Positions 11,901-23,455 of a stretch of DNA of 64,000 nt are shown here, one piece after another. The position numbers were made by a program, and so were the translations under genes. The notes beneath the pieces were generated by a model. That model was not told the DNA's origin. It worked only from the letters and a program-made list of their open reading frames with translations, and made no database searches. Origin of the DNA: Archegozetes longisetosus (lineage: Eukaryota > Arthropoda > Arachnida > Sarcoptiformes > Trhypochthoniidae); contig JAEMBT020000006.1 of the NCBI GenBank assembly GCA_018873245.2, positions 10,729,855 through 10,793,854 on the forward strand, written 5' to 3'. Position 1 is the first letter of the stretch; every line of letters begins with the position of its first letter.

Positions 11901-14900
11901 CCCACAAGCGAATTGAAAAAAGTCTTCACATGGATCTGCTGTTAAATCCATAGCACTAAGCAAAGAGGCCGCTGCAATTTTAGAGATAAGAGGAAGAATA
12001 TATTATACTATAGTTTTTACTTCCGTAATAGTGTTCAGATTCAATTCCCAATCCTGTACTAATACTTACAAGTTTTAACGCATTCCGCTGTCAAACATAT
12101 TTTATTCATTGAATCTAAAGTAATACAGAAAAGGTTTTAATTTTTAATCAAATTTTCCTTTGTTAAGTCTGGTTATTATGCAGTAGAATGCAATAACAAA
12201 ATGCAGATTTCAAGTTTTAATTAGAGCTGTTGGCACCCCCAAACATTTTATGCTAACAAAAATTTTCAGGGTTTAGATCTCTATACGATAATTAATTATT
12301 GATAAAAGAACTTTTGCCACTACTAACTTAACACGAAAACTTTCATAATCTGATTCGGCTATCAATTCTCGAGTAAAATCCTTATAAAATTGCTGGCACA
12401 GAAGTAACTATGTTCGTCGGCTCACACTCTTAGCTTCTATTCAGTGTATTACACACATAGAGATCACTTGAAGAACCAGAATCTCTCTTTTCCTTTAATA
12501 TCCAACTTTTTATTTGCTCTTCTCAATATTAAGCTTACGTAGAACAGAATTTTTTTTGAATTAAATAAAAAGTAGGAATACCATACTCTCACGGGTAAAC
12601 ATTCTCATAGGGATTGGACTTTTTTTGAAATTGTCAAAACAATATTTATCAATCTGTAAGAGTGACTCAACTCACTCAGGGTTCTGTGAGCTAAAATTTT
12701 AAGTCACGAGTCGAAGTATATTTATTTTTTTGAGTTTAATTTTTCAAAATTTGGGAGTTTCGTGTTTAAACTGTAATTGCTTTTTCTGCTGAACAGAGAA
12801 GTTCTCAACTTTTAGACAAATGAACAAATTGTTACCTTTTTGATCCTCAATGTTGAAAGAAGTTAGTAGAAAAATACTGCAAAATAATAGAAGGCACGCA
12901 ATGGTCAAAATCAGACACTTTTCCAAGGAAGTTCTGTCTTTCCACACAAAGAATTTAGTTGAGGGACTTTTTATTTGGATGTGAAAACTTTTTCCAATGC
13001 TTATAATTGTTTCTTTTCTTCCCTGTAAGTACTGCTGTTGAAGCCTTAAGTGTTCTTCTTCTGTATATGATGACCGCTGATAATTAGTCATTGTTGCAGT
13101 TGATATGGTGTTCACCTTATTTGTGGTTAGCGGATTCTCATAAATGTGAGTTTTTGATGAGAATGGAGCGGGCGGTCGTGCCGGGGGGATGGGAGACAGC
13201 GAAGCCAAAATGTTTCCATTTAACACGATTGATGTCCGTGGAGATGATCGCGGAGATGTTCGGGGAGAACCTATTAAATGAACATTTGACATATTTTTTC
13301 CTAAACAACATGGTTATATATTTTAAGCAATTATCATAAACTTTTCGTAAATCTAGTTGAAGGAATAACATATTTGAAAGTTAAAATATACAAAAGTTAT
13401 ATACAAGTTAGCTTACAAGTCTAATGATTACGCTCTAATGGTCAAAGTTCTTAAAATTTAGAAGTCATTTTTGTTCGATATGTCTACTTTACCGTATATT
13501 AGACTAAAATTATTGATATAGAGTTTACTACCTAGGTATCTACGTTAGTTTTCACTTTTACTAGTTTTTATTCTTTAGGAATAAAGAAAACTGTTGGTTT
13601 GAATATTGTTTGTTTAATTCTACCTCTCAATGCACTATCAAAACGTTAAGCTCATTCATATTTGAATCTCTAAGGAGTCAAATAAATCATTTGGAAGATT
13701 TCATGAATTTAATCAATTATTATGCAGTTTCGAGTTTCAATAGTAGATAAATAAAACTTAATTGCAGTGCACATAAAAGAGTTTGATTACAAAATTCAGA
13801 AAGTAGTGTCTCAATCAGATTTCAGCAATACAGTAGTACTTCGATATAGTGAACTTGTTTATAGTGGATCCTCGTTATGGACAGTGAAAAGTATAGGCCA
13901 CTAGGGATTCACTATATTGGGGAATATAGCTGTATTTGGCTGTATTTGCAACAATGTAATGATATGTTGATTTTTATTTTACACGAAGTAATTTTGTGCA
14001 AATCAATTTCAATTTCTAGCCTGATCGTATATAGTTTGACAGATGCAATAACAAAACGAATTTGCATTTTAACACCTCCTCTGTATTATATCAGATTCAA
14101 ATGAACTTCTTTTTAAAAGCTGGATAGACTTACATGCAGTACTGTAGATATGAACGACTTTCTCATATTAAACAACTTTATGGCAATATTGAACAAATTT
14201 ATGTGAGACAACTCTAAGGTTTCGAATCCTCGAAGATTTCAAATACTTATGAAATGTTATGAAATCTTGTTATTATGACAGTCATATATGTAAAATGTCT
14301 ATTTGTTCAGCTCTGTGATAAAAGAATGTTTTGACTTCTTGGCCAAGATTTTAAACTCGACATATCCTAACGCACCAAGAGAAATAGCAATCAATTTTAT
14401 AGTGCAGTCGATAAATTCCAGAAATCACACGAAAATCTTAAAATTTGTGCACTTTATCCAAACAAAACTACTTCTCGATCGAGCTAACATTATATAGACG
14501 TTCGTAGATCTTAAAACTAATCCTTATTGAAATATTGTTATGTTTATGCAATTCAAATCTGAATAACTACTCAAAAACATTCTATATCATATCATTTCTA
14601 ATTATTTTCTTTCTTTAAGCAGAAGTTCTTCAATTTCTAGTAGGATTTTTGTTATACTTTTCCTAAATTTGAGACACTTGGATGAAACAAAATCAATAAC
14701 ATTTTAAAGATAAGAGGTCTCTCTGCTATGATTCTGTTTAGAAGAATAGATTTATAGCAACGTATTTTGTAAATGTAGCTCTTATCAAGCGTATGATACA
14801 AATAGTATGATACCCTCTATGGCATTCATTTCTTGTATCAAATTAGTCCATAAAATTTACTTAAACTGCTAAAATTGCCAAAATCAAAGCATATTTACTT

Positions 14901-15869
14901 CAAATTGATCATCAGATTTTATTAGCATCAATCAGACAACTTATCGGAATATTGAATGACAAAAGTAGGCACAAATTCAAGAATCAAAACTAACTCAAAA
15001 TCTGAGTTCTGCGTGAAACCCGTAGTTAATTTGCGAAATCACTTATAAATCAATTTTAATGTGCTCACTGATAACTTGGCAAAAATAAAATCGGTTCAGA
15101 ATTTGACTGAGGATATACTCTACTCAAGTTCGCGGATTAAATTGTCTTAAATTTGCATAAAAGTATAATTAAAATTTTAAACTACATTGAATGGTTAATT
15201 TACTGGATTTTCCCATCTTCTGATGCATTATTCAGTGAGTTTTCTTTTGCACAAGTGTATCGAATAACGACATTTTCTAACTCCTGTATTATTTCGATTA
15301 AATTATTTGCCAAATTTTGCGTCCATTTAAATAACTATTAACTAAGTTCTTGAAATGCAATTATTCTGAAATGTTTGCGAAAACATGTTTATGAGGAATC
15401 ATATGGCGACTGACATTTTCTTATAAAGACTAAAAAAGTTCTAGTTTAAGGTCGAAAGGATCTAAAATTTATATGATAGTAATGAGTGACATAAAAAGCA
15501 TCATTTATTGAGTAAGATTTAGGAAGAGAAACAAAAATGCGGAAAAGAAGTGCAATAAGAAAGGCATTTACCACTTGGTGTATTTGATAGACTGTTTTGA
15601 TATGATTTAGCGTCAAGCGTTAAGGAAGTCGCTTTTTCACGAGTTGTTTGCTTGAACTCATTTGTCGTGAAATACGACGGGTCAAACACACTGCTCGGAA
15701 TCCCAATCGTCGAATTTGGTCTCTTTATCGGTCCCATAGCATTTGATGAGTTAAACTGTTCTGTTGGAGACTCTCTTGTTATATTTGGACAATTTAGACG
15801 TTGCACTTTCTGATACTGTTGTGATTGTGTGTTGCAATTTGATTGAACGTTCAGATTATTGTGGTTCAT
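5951..15869 (-). CDS. M13 family zinc metallopeptidase (neprilysin/endothelin-converting-enzyme type), 17 exons
   Basis: Type II membrane ectopeptidase. Exons in transcript order: 15869-15572, 13270-12836, 12114-12070, 11971-11810, 11600-11517, 11445-11240, 11164-10985, 10926-10611, 9656-9361, 8005-7791, 7730-7703, 6837-6812, 6749-6583, 6475-6432, 6372-6277, 6193-6117, 6050-5951. The sum is 2775 nt, 924 residues, all phases matching. Visible features: a Ser/Pro/Gln-rich cytosolic tail, a membrane segment at about 218-236, the M13 N-terminal domain beginning CLTAECVKT, the substrate-binding NAFY at 718-721, zinc motif HEITH at 759-763, third ligand and acid in ENIAD at 821-825, and a conserved C-terminal CSVW. 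The body matches the usual 700-residue ectodomain. The first exon is less certain: a start at 13292 gives an 832-residue alternative, also in frame. M13 enzymes cleave small peptides outside the cell; which peptides cannot be told here. No disabling change was seen. Confidence 0.92.
8140..8365 (+). repeat. Dispersed repeat, copy 2, in M13 intron
   Basis: Diverged counterpart of 4735-4975 in the same orientation, lying in the 1.36-kb intron between M13 exons 9361-9656 and 7791-8005. This is an old interspersed repeat rather than conserved regulatory sequence, judging by scattered differences along its whole length. Confidence 0.6.
8398..8639. repeat. Short inverted-repeat element in M13 intron (MITE-like)
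   Basis: The outer ends are inverted copies: AAATTTCCTAAGGG near 8398-8411 and its complement near 8626-8639. Further inside, both arms carry an AAAAACTCAC motif. The middle contains a 14-bp hairpin (8497-8510 pairing with 8513-8526, TTTGAAACAAAAAT). No ORF. This is the layout of a small non-autonomous DNA transposon, but no target duplication is evident. Confidence 0.45.
9859..10346. mobile_element. MITE with about 75-bp terminal inverted repeats, TA-flanked, in M13 intron
   Basis: Both ends begin CTTCTCATAAAAGTGTGAG (left) or CTCTTCATAAAAGTGTGAG (right, complemented), and similarity continues for roughly 75 bp into the element. The element is 488 bp with no ORF. Dinucleotide TA lies immediately outside each end (9857-9858 and 10347-10348), as expected for a Tc1/mariner-type (Stowaway-like) non-autonomous element. 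It sits in the intron between exons 10611-10926 and 9361-9656 and does not disturb the splice sites. Confidence 0.75.
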
Positions 15870-18809
15870 GTCTTATCTTATAATCTTCTGAAGATATTTC
15901 TAGAAGAAAGAAAAATTTTAGGCAAATTAATTAGTCGGCATGAAAATCGATATTATTGTAGATTATTGTCATTCTGGATAAAGCATTACTCAACACGAAC
16001 AGAGAATATAATCCTGTTATTAGCTTAGGATTATCTAAAACCAAATTTACTGGTCAATCGATATAAGCGAACCTCTAGGCTGACTCTTTTGTCTCTTTCA
16101 CGAACTTTCTAACTTTATAGTACTGTCACTATTGAATAATTGGTAAGCACTTGAAAGGAATAGAAAAGCAACACTAAATGCTGTTAAAGACATTCATTTC
16201 TGTTTCCATACAAATCACAATGAATTACTGTAACAAAGGTAACCAATATTAGTTGATTTCCATCGGGACCTAAATCTAAGGACTTGTTTGATGTTTGTTT
16301 TGTAATATTTAATGAGTTAATTCAAAATAATTATCATTTATTTTCTGCCTTTCTTTATATTAATGGCTGGTAATTAAATATTAATTAAGACTCTTTATAC
16401 AAATGATTCGAATGCCATTCAATTCATAGATTATTCTGATCCAAGTGGTTTTTACTTGTTAATTTATTTAATTAGTTTTTCAAGAGTCATTTTAGATTGT
16501 CTTGTCCAATTCGTGTAACTTACTGAGGCAATGCGATTCGACTCATGAATAACTCACTCTGTCTTATTTCAAAATAATCTAGAGTTTCTAATTTTCACAG
16601 CTTCTTCATATCCACCTTCTAATCATACAATCAGTAAAACAAGTTTTCAACTCAATTCGAAGGCTATTCTATGTTGAACGGCAAACTCAAGAATTGATGC
16701 ATTCAAACTAATAAATTGTAAGCTTGATCAAAGTAATCTAAAGTAAGCCTTTTACTAGACTGTAGGAGAAACTTTTCAAAGACAAAGAATCTATTATAAG
16801 TGTTGCAGTTTCAACAGAATATCCTTCTCTATAAATCAAATTGAAAGATAGCTCATCATCAGTTTGAGAATAATTTGCAGAACTTGATTTTCGGTATGTG
16901 TATTGCATGAAAATGTACTTTTTATGTAAGAGAGCGACTAAATTAATAAGACATTTATACTATGGAAACATCTGGTATATTACGATTACATAAATTTTCA
17001 TATATTTAAGTTATGGTTTTGCGGAATGCGCAATCATTTTCCGTAAATGTTTCACTTCTCTTTATTTATGATCACATAAAAACCAGCCCTTGTTAACAAA
17101 TCATTTAACTCTAAAGTTTGTTATTCAGTAACGCGTTCTATTCACTGCACTTATTCTATATTTATTGTCTATTTTCTCTTCAGTTTAATACTTTTGCGTA
17201 AACTTTTTACTTCAATTCTGCTGTTCAACATTTAGATCAAACTAAGCTGAAAATTGAGCTGCTCTTAATTCCTTTCAATCCATTATTAACATTGATTGTT
17301 TCGCAAAAAATTGAACGTATACTTTTTTATAATATACAAAATGTTTGATAAAGCATTTGCATGAAATAATGCTTAAGGATTTGAAAAGATCTAGATTCAA
17401 ATTTCCATCCCAGATTAAATCCTAGCTAACGTTATTTTATTCTTTAAATTCTTAAATTTCACTTGACGGAAACCACTAAAAATATCTTTGTTAGAATGTT
17501 ACAAACAAATGTTTTTTCTCGAGAACTCATAAGAGCTAATTGGGGGCCTTTGAGAGCTATTAGCTATTACTGAACAAAATAGATCGTAACTAATAATTCA
17601 ATTAAAATGCTATTTTCTTATAATGCATTCACGAAAACGTAGTTCAAGTTGTTTTCATATTCTTTCTACTGTTAAATAATTTAATCCAATTTTCAACTTT
17701 GAATACAATGCAAAAACAAGGCTATGTAAATACTGAAACAAAAGATCTTTTTAAAGAAAAATAAGAACTGTTTAATTAGATTAATTGTGGAACTGTCAGC
17801 TTTAAAAGAGCAAGCATTTATTATTGAGTACTCTTATTAGTTTGACTAACTTACAAGCTTATACTGTGCAAGCTATTCCTCCTCTCTAGCAGAGAAGGAA
17901 ACGCGAACTCGCAAGAACACTAGGGATTCAAAGTGGAAAATAATGGTGTGAACTACAAGAGATACAAGAATACTAATGATACTTGCATTCAAGTAAATAC
18001 TTACCGACGGCAACACAAATATAATTTAAATTTTTCCATCATATACATAATCAGATCTAGACTAAGCTCACGTAAAACTATCGTCAAAACAGATTGATAT
18101 GTACAGAAGATACTGTTTGCTAAAGGGCTTGTTTCAGATACCTTTTTCTATTGGATAATGAGAGGAAAAGTATTTCAATATTCAAGCGAAATATGTGAAA
18201 ATGACTACAGTAAAACTTGTGTCGCAAAATTAATACGATCAAGCTTATAAAATAAGACTGTTTTTTGGGATAATTAGTTATTGCAAACTTCTGCTTTTAG
18301 ACCTAAGGCTCAAAATGTTTGTCTTGAAATTAAGTGAAAGCGAAACTTGTCATAGAACCAAAAAGTTTTGGAGTTTATATTTAAGGACGAATTTGTAAGA
18401 TTGATAATAATGGTTCGTAATATGAACTGATCAAATTAAACAGATCTTTGAAATTACCGGTAAAACTAGTAGATAAATTGATGATAAAAGTGAAATTGAT
18501 AGTGATAATAGTAGTTTATTGTTATAGATGACAAACCATGTATAAAAGTTATTATGTAACGTTGAGGAGAAGGATAAATTAAAATATATAGAATCTGTTC
18601 AAAAATCATCATAAATCGACTTCAGGCAAAACTCTTGTAAGTCATGTCAGAAATGATTGGATAGATATGAAAACCAAAATGATTCACTTATTTTCATTAA
18701 AGGCAATAGAGAGAAGACTTGAAAAACTTATTGAGATTTATTATTAACGACGAACATTCTTCTGAAAACTAAGCTTTTTCTATGAAAAAGAAGATAATAG
18801 ATAATTTGA

Positions 18810-18990
18810 AAGAAGATTTTTTCAAAAGTAAGAGGTATACAATTGAAAAATCTTATTTTGCCTTTGTCGTCAGGTTTCAAATCCAAAATATAGTATTTCG
18901 TATCATTATCTAATCTGTAAAAAGCGAATACTATTTGATTCAATGTATTATTTGATTGAAATTTCAAGTTTGATGGCCGAAATTTGAGCT
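18810..18990 (-). other. Possible orphan coding exon
   Basis: The minus-strand open frame follows a TTTAG acceptor-like site near 18,991 and reads with balanced amino acid use, including FAFYRLDNDTKYYILDLKP. Its charged and aromatic composition is less like random AT-rich translation than its surroundings. No family is recognised, no partner exon is found, and a chance frame is quite possible. Confidence 0.2.
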
Positions 18991-20619
18991 CAACCTAAAC
19001 GAAGCAGAGGTTCGTTGTGATTATGTGCATCTTTATAGCAGTCGATTAAGTTTATATTCAAGTAATGGTCATTTCCTAAATTGAGACAATGTTTATGTAC
19101 AACAAGGGAAATGAAAAAATTGAAAGTGCAATACTTAATATCTGTATACACTACACTCTATTGCTTCATAAATTATCTTTACTGTACTCTTAGAAATATT
19201 ACGTGCAACACAAACCAAATTGCATCAAATGTAATAAAGCATTTTTGATGCCATTACTTCTTACTTATCTCATTGCTAGCATTACTAAATCCCTACAACG
19301 TTACAAAAAATCTTCTTAAAAATCTATTTCAAAATTTTCAAATCATTAGAATAGTTAAAACCAAAGTTATCATTCTGTTTGCTTAACTTTTAATATGTTG
19401 TGAAGATTTTCGAAAAGAAAAGAAATCGAAACATCACTAAATCTTTTTGCTTACCTGAATAAAAGTTAAACTAATTATTCAAAACATGATGAAATAGTTT
19501 ATTCACAAGAAAAAGTTTTTGTCAGAAGGTTTATCATGAGAGATGGGCAGAGACATCAACTGGTGCTGAAAAGTGTGGCGGTTTAAGTTTCATTTGACTA
19601 TATAATCGGAACATCGGAACATCGACTGCACGAATAGCTAAATCTTAAAAGCCTGCACATGCACCACATGAACATACACTAAACATCTCCACTGAACTAT
19701 CGATCTGAGAGCAAATCATGCCTTAATTCCTTTTCTACACCTTATTTCTTCCCTAGATCTATAAAGAAGTTGTGTCGAGTCAATACAAGTGGAAAACGTG
19801 GTTCTTCTGTAATCATTCTGTTATCTCTAATCGCAGCTTTACAATCTAAATTTCAGATATGACTAGATCGTCAAATCGAAATAAAAGTCCTACCTATACG
19901 TTGCTGAAAATCAAAATATTCTCCAGATTGCAATTGAGGGTTCATTAAACATTAATGAAAGTTCTCATATGACAATGCTGCATAATATTAGATATTGTAT
20001 TGGCTCTTATATAAAGCTACTTCTATATAAAAAATACTTTGCTTTACAATCGCAAATTCCAACTGAATTACTATTATTTGGAAAATTATCGCAATTTTGT
20101 TATCCCCGAACAACTTTATGAGATTTTTGCTCGAAAATCGCTCTTACATTGCATTAGATAAACATGTGAACAAGAATGTGGAGAAACGATCTAAGTTTTA
20201 AAGAACAGAATAAAGTAAGACGCATTAGAAGTTTTGTTTCGTCGTTATCGACAACATTGGTACAGCTTCAAAAGTTAATTAATTATTAATTTTGCAGTAT
20301 TAGAGTGCATTCAAACTTTATCAGTTCATATTATATTTCGTTAAAAATATGTTTTAAACAAAAAAACCTTAAAACCCTATAATCCAAGTTATACCGTTTC
20401 TCCATACTCTTATTCTTATAACTCAGAGCTATTACAAATTAAACTATTTTAATCTAACTTCAAAGTTATATGAGTTTCAGATAAGTATTGTCAATAGATA
20501 TTATCTGAAGAATAAAAGTTAGAAAAGTTCGTGAGCTAAAGAAATACTGTTATCGACTAACTTGTTATGTGGAATATATTTGTTCAAAAACCATTCAATT
20601 GAATAGAAGGACGACTTTC

Positions 20620-20816
20620 ATTGTGAAGAAACTTCTTGATTCGAACAATGGAAGTGTTTTACTGGATTTCGACTGAATTTTTGTAAAAAAAAACTCTTTC
20701 CTAGTGACCGGAAGAGCTTGAGTGATTACAAGCTTGTCCTTATCGTTATTAGTGGCGTGTCTAACTTGAATGCTTGCGAGATAATTTAATCGATTAGTTT
20801 TGTGCGTTAAATACAA
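20620..20816 (-). other. Possible orphan coding exon
   Basis: Minus-strand open frame including LNYLASIQVRHATNNDKDKL and VITQALPVTRKEFF. It has mixed composition but no recognised family and no supported splice partners. It may be a piece of an unannotated gene between the M13 and CDCA3 genes, or chance. Confidence 0.2.
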
Positions 20817-21913
20817 AAGCTGTGATTAACGCCTCATTCCATTAGTTTGTGGGCCGATTAATTTAATTGAATAATTCCATGAAAGAAAAACAACTGTGTC
20901 GTGGTTTGTTTCACAATCCTATTTGCATAATTACTAATAAGCCACTGGTTGGTTGAGCATTGACTATAAGATTAATATAAAGTCACAGCTAATTGAATAA
21001 GTAATTGTTGCCGAAACGTGAGCTAACAAGTGATATAATTTTCAATGATTTTCAGCTTAAGTTGTCAGAGCTGTTGAAATGCCAAAAAATATCATTAAAT
21101 TAAATTTGGCTTAAGGCTCAAATGAGGTATGCTTTTACATACTGCAGGCTGGAAAAGTATCATTAGATTCACAGAGTGCTGAGGAAACTATTTTTTGTCA
21201 AAAAGATGTATACACATGAAAAACAAGAATCCCTGAGGTTCGAAGTGCTTACGAGTCAGAGCTAAGAGGGATTAAATTGGCTAAAGAACTGGAGTGCTAT
21301 CATTAAGTAAATGGTTTCAAATATAATATAACATGAACTCATACTTAGCTATCCATGTCTCTTGTAATGCATTTCATTGCAAATAGATTCAAAGGACAGT
21401 CAAGTGTTTCCAATGGTGAAGAGCAATACGATGCTTCAGAATAGACTTCGCAGAATATTGTGCTCAGCGTATAGATTTCAAACTTTAAATAACATATTGA
21501 AGGTTACAGAAGTCATGATACAATTTGGCGAATAGCAACTACCTGTAGTTATATAACAGGGAAATAGAAACTAAATCTATTGAAGTCACTTTATTTAGAT
21601 CAGAAATTTGATGATTTACAAATTCAATACAAATAATGAAAGATTAATGCGTATATAGTGTTTATATTCTTAAATGCAAATACAGTATGATTAATGCACA
21701 TACAGTCACTTTAATTAAAAAGTATTGTATTGGAGTATAAATAAAATCCAAGTATAAATCTTATTACGAAGGGTGTGAAATAAACCTTCGATCAAAATTA
21801 GTTTTGGGAATAAACATTACGAATAAGATCGTGAATTAGCGTTTACGAGTGTGAGAAGTTATTAAAACATTTTTGAAAAATTACTGCCATTAATAAGTGA
21901 TAGGAATCAAGTT

Positions 21914-22645
21914 TTATACATTTTCTTTGTCATCGCTCACTTGAGCCGATATCAAATTTTCATTGTTTTCTGCTCTCAACTTATTTTTCAACAAATGACT
22001 ATTAAAGTGCGCTCTTTTCTCAATAGTCAATGACTTTCGTTGTCTAACATTACGACTAACTGGAGTCTGTTTTTGAACAGAAGCCAAAGGCGTTCGAACT
22101 CTTTTCTGTTGACTACTTTTGTTGCCATCATCAGTTTTCAACACTTTATCTTCAGGCAACGGTGTGGTTGAAATACAGTTGTCTTTGATGGATATGGAAT
22201 CGAGTGATTGTGAAGAGGAATCGCCGGCATGACTGCTAAAAGACAAACGCATTGCAGGCATTTCAACATTAATTGACTGATTTGTTCGCAAATCAATAGG
22301 AGTTCGTTCAACACCAACAGTGGGCGAACGTGGATCTAACAATTGGTTCAGCTTGGTTATATGTGACGACCATTTGTCAGAATCGATGGCCATATCGTCG
22401 AACATGATATCAGTTACAGCAATACCTGAATTGTCATAGTTTTGTTGTTTTTGCTTCACATCAATCACTTGTATTGGAGTCCTATTAATGTCCATCGATG
22501 GCGATCGCGGGTCTTCAGACAAATAGAGACTATAACCAACTCTATTACCATTATCTTCGATGTCGTGTTCAGTCGTCTCCGAAGGTGTCGTCTCTTTATA
22601 GTACTCTAACATTTCGTCCCATGTCTTTGATGCGTATGAACCCAT
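21914..22645 (-). CDS. CDCA3: CDCA3 (Tome-1, trigger of mitotic entry)-like protein
   Basis: Single-exon 243-residue protein. It carries the two family signatures DPRSPSMDINRTPIQV (about 45-60) and DPRSPTVGVERTPI (about 104-117), each a Pro-directed phosphosite motif followed by RTPI, and ends in SDDKENV with a KEN box at 240-242. The vertebrate family member has the same order: MGS start, two DPRSP...RTP modules, C-terminal KEN. CDCA3 is known as an F-box-like SCF adaptor promoting Wee1 turnover and as an APC/C-Cdh1 substrate; the KEN box is the visible degron. The middle, low-complexity part is not conserved by eye. The ATG at 22645 gives the MGS N-terminus typical of the family. It is divergent with USP5, sharing an 810-bp upstream interval. 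Confidence 0.85.
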   Translation of the reverse strand: MGSYASKTWDEMLEYYKETTPSETTEHDIEDNGNRVGYSLYLSEDPRSPSMDINRTPIQVIDVKQKQQNYDNSGIAVTDIMFDDMAIDSDKWSSHITKLNQLLDPRSPTVGVERTPIDLRTNQSINVEMPAMRLSFSSHAGDSSSQSLDSISIKDNCISTTPLPEDKVLKTDDGNKSSQQKRVRTPLASVQKQTPVSRNVRQRKSLTIEKRAHFNSHLLKNKLRAENNENLISAQVSDDKENV

Positions 22646-23455
22646 TATCCAATCAATTGATTAGTTTAATTTTGATTTGTATCTGAATATTGGTTATAAA
22701 AACATTTATTAAGTTAATTTGAAATATTGATAATAAAGACAATAATAGAAACAGAAATCTCAACTGAAATCATAGCAAATACTCCCATTTCTTAATAAAA
22801 CAGTCAAAATTATTAAAAGGAGCGCTTTCTCTCTTCTGATTGGACTAAAACTCAAGTTGTAGCGCTTTTATAACGAGTCCAATGTTTTGATTGGTTGACT
22901 TAACTTTGAGCTCTAATTTTTCCCCAATTTTACCCCTAACAAAGACTCTTTAATATCGACAGTTTTTAAACTTTACTAATAGTTTCGAAAAAGTTTATTT
23001 TGATAATGATGATGATTCTCCTAACAATTGATAAGCTCCTCCGACTTTAAATGATATAAACTGAATAAGCGTAAATTGAATCAACTTTCCTGCTTTTAAA
23101 ACACTACTTCCAAAAAAGTTGAGGAAAAAAGCTATTCATAGTTAGGGTTCTGTACAAATGTGACATTAGACTGCAATTCATTAATTATGACTGTCCGATA
23201 ATGAAACACGTGATTTTCTCGTGCATTGATAATTTGGGATTATTCAACCATAACAAAACTGAGTTGAATAGAAAAATCTAAATGAGTCAACAAGTTTTAA
23301 AAATAGTATGAAAGGCAGACGTAATTAATTGATGGTTTAGAAAAGAGTGACTGAATTGATTACCATTCGTAATAACAATAAACCGGTTCTTAATTTAAAA
23401 TAATTTGTTAATTAAATTAATAGATAACTTGTTAATCTAATAATTGAAATCAACA
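22646..23455. promoter_or_regulatory. Bidirectional promoter interval CDCA3/USP5 with CCAAT-box cluster
   Basis: The 810 bp between the two start codons must contain both promoters. On the CDCA3 side there are five CCAAT or ATTGG pentamers within 250 bp: 22649-22653, 22689-22693, 22839-22843, 22879-22883 and 22890-22894. There is also a TTTGAA (CHR-type) hexamer at 22718-22723. Two similar modules, each with AGCGCTTT followed by an ATTGG, start near 22822 and 22861. CCAAT boxes spaced at helical distances plus a CHR are typical of G2/M-expressed genes, which fits CDCA3. The function is inferred and no binding is shown. Confidence 0.55.

Larger units (their letters stand above)
15870..21913. 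other. 6-kb interval without a firm gene
   Basis: AT-rich sequence with no recognisable family. Two minus-strand open stretches look somewhat protein-like: 18,810-18,990 and 20,620-20,816 (entered separately). I saw no tRNA, rRNA or transposase signal. Distal 5' exons of the M13 gene or 3' sequence of the CDCA3 gene may extend here. Confidence 0.4.
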
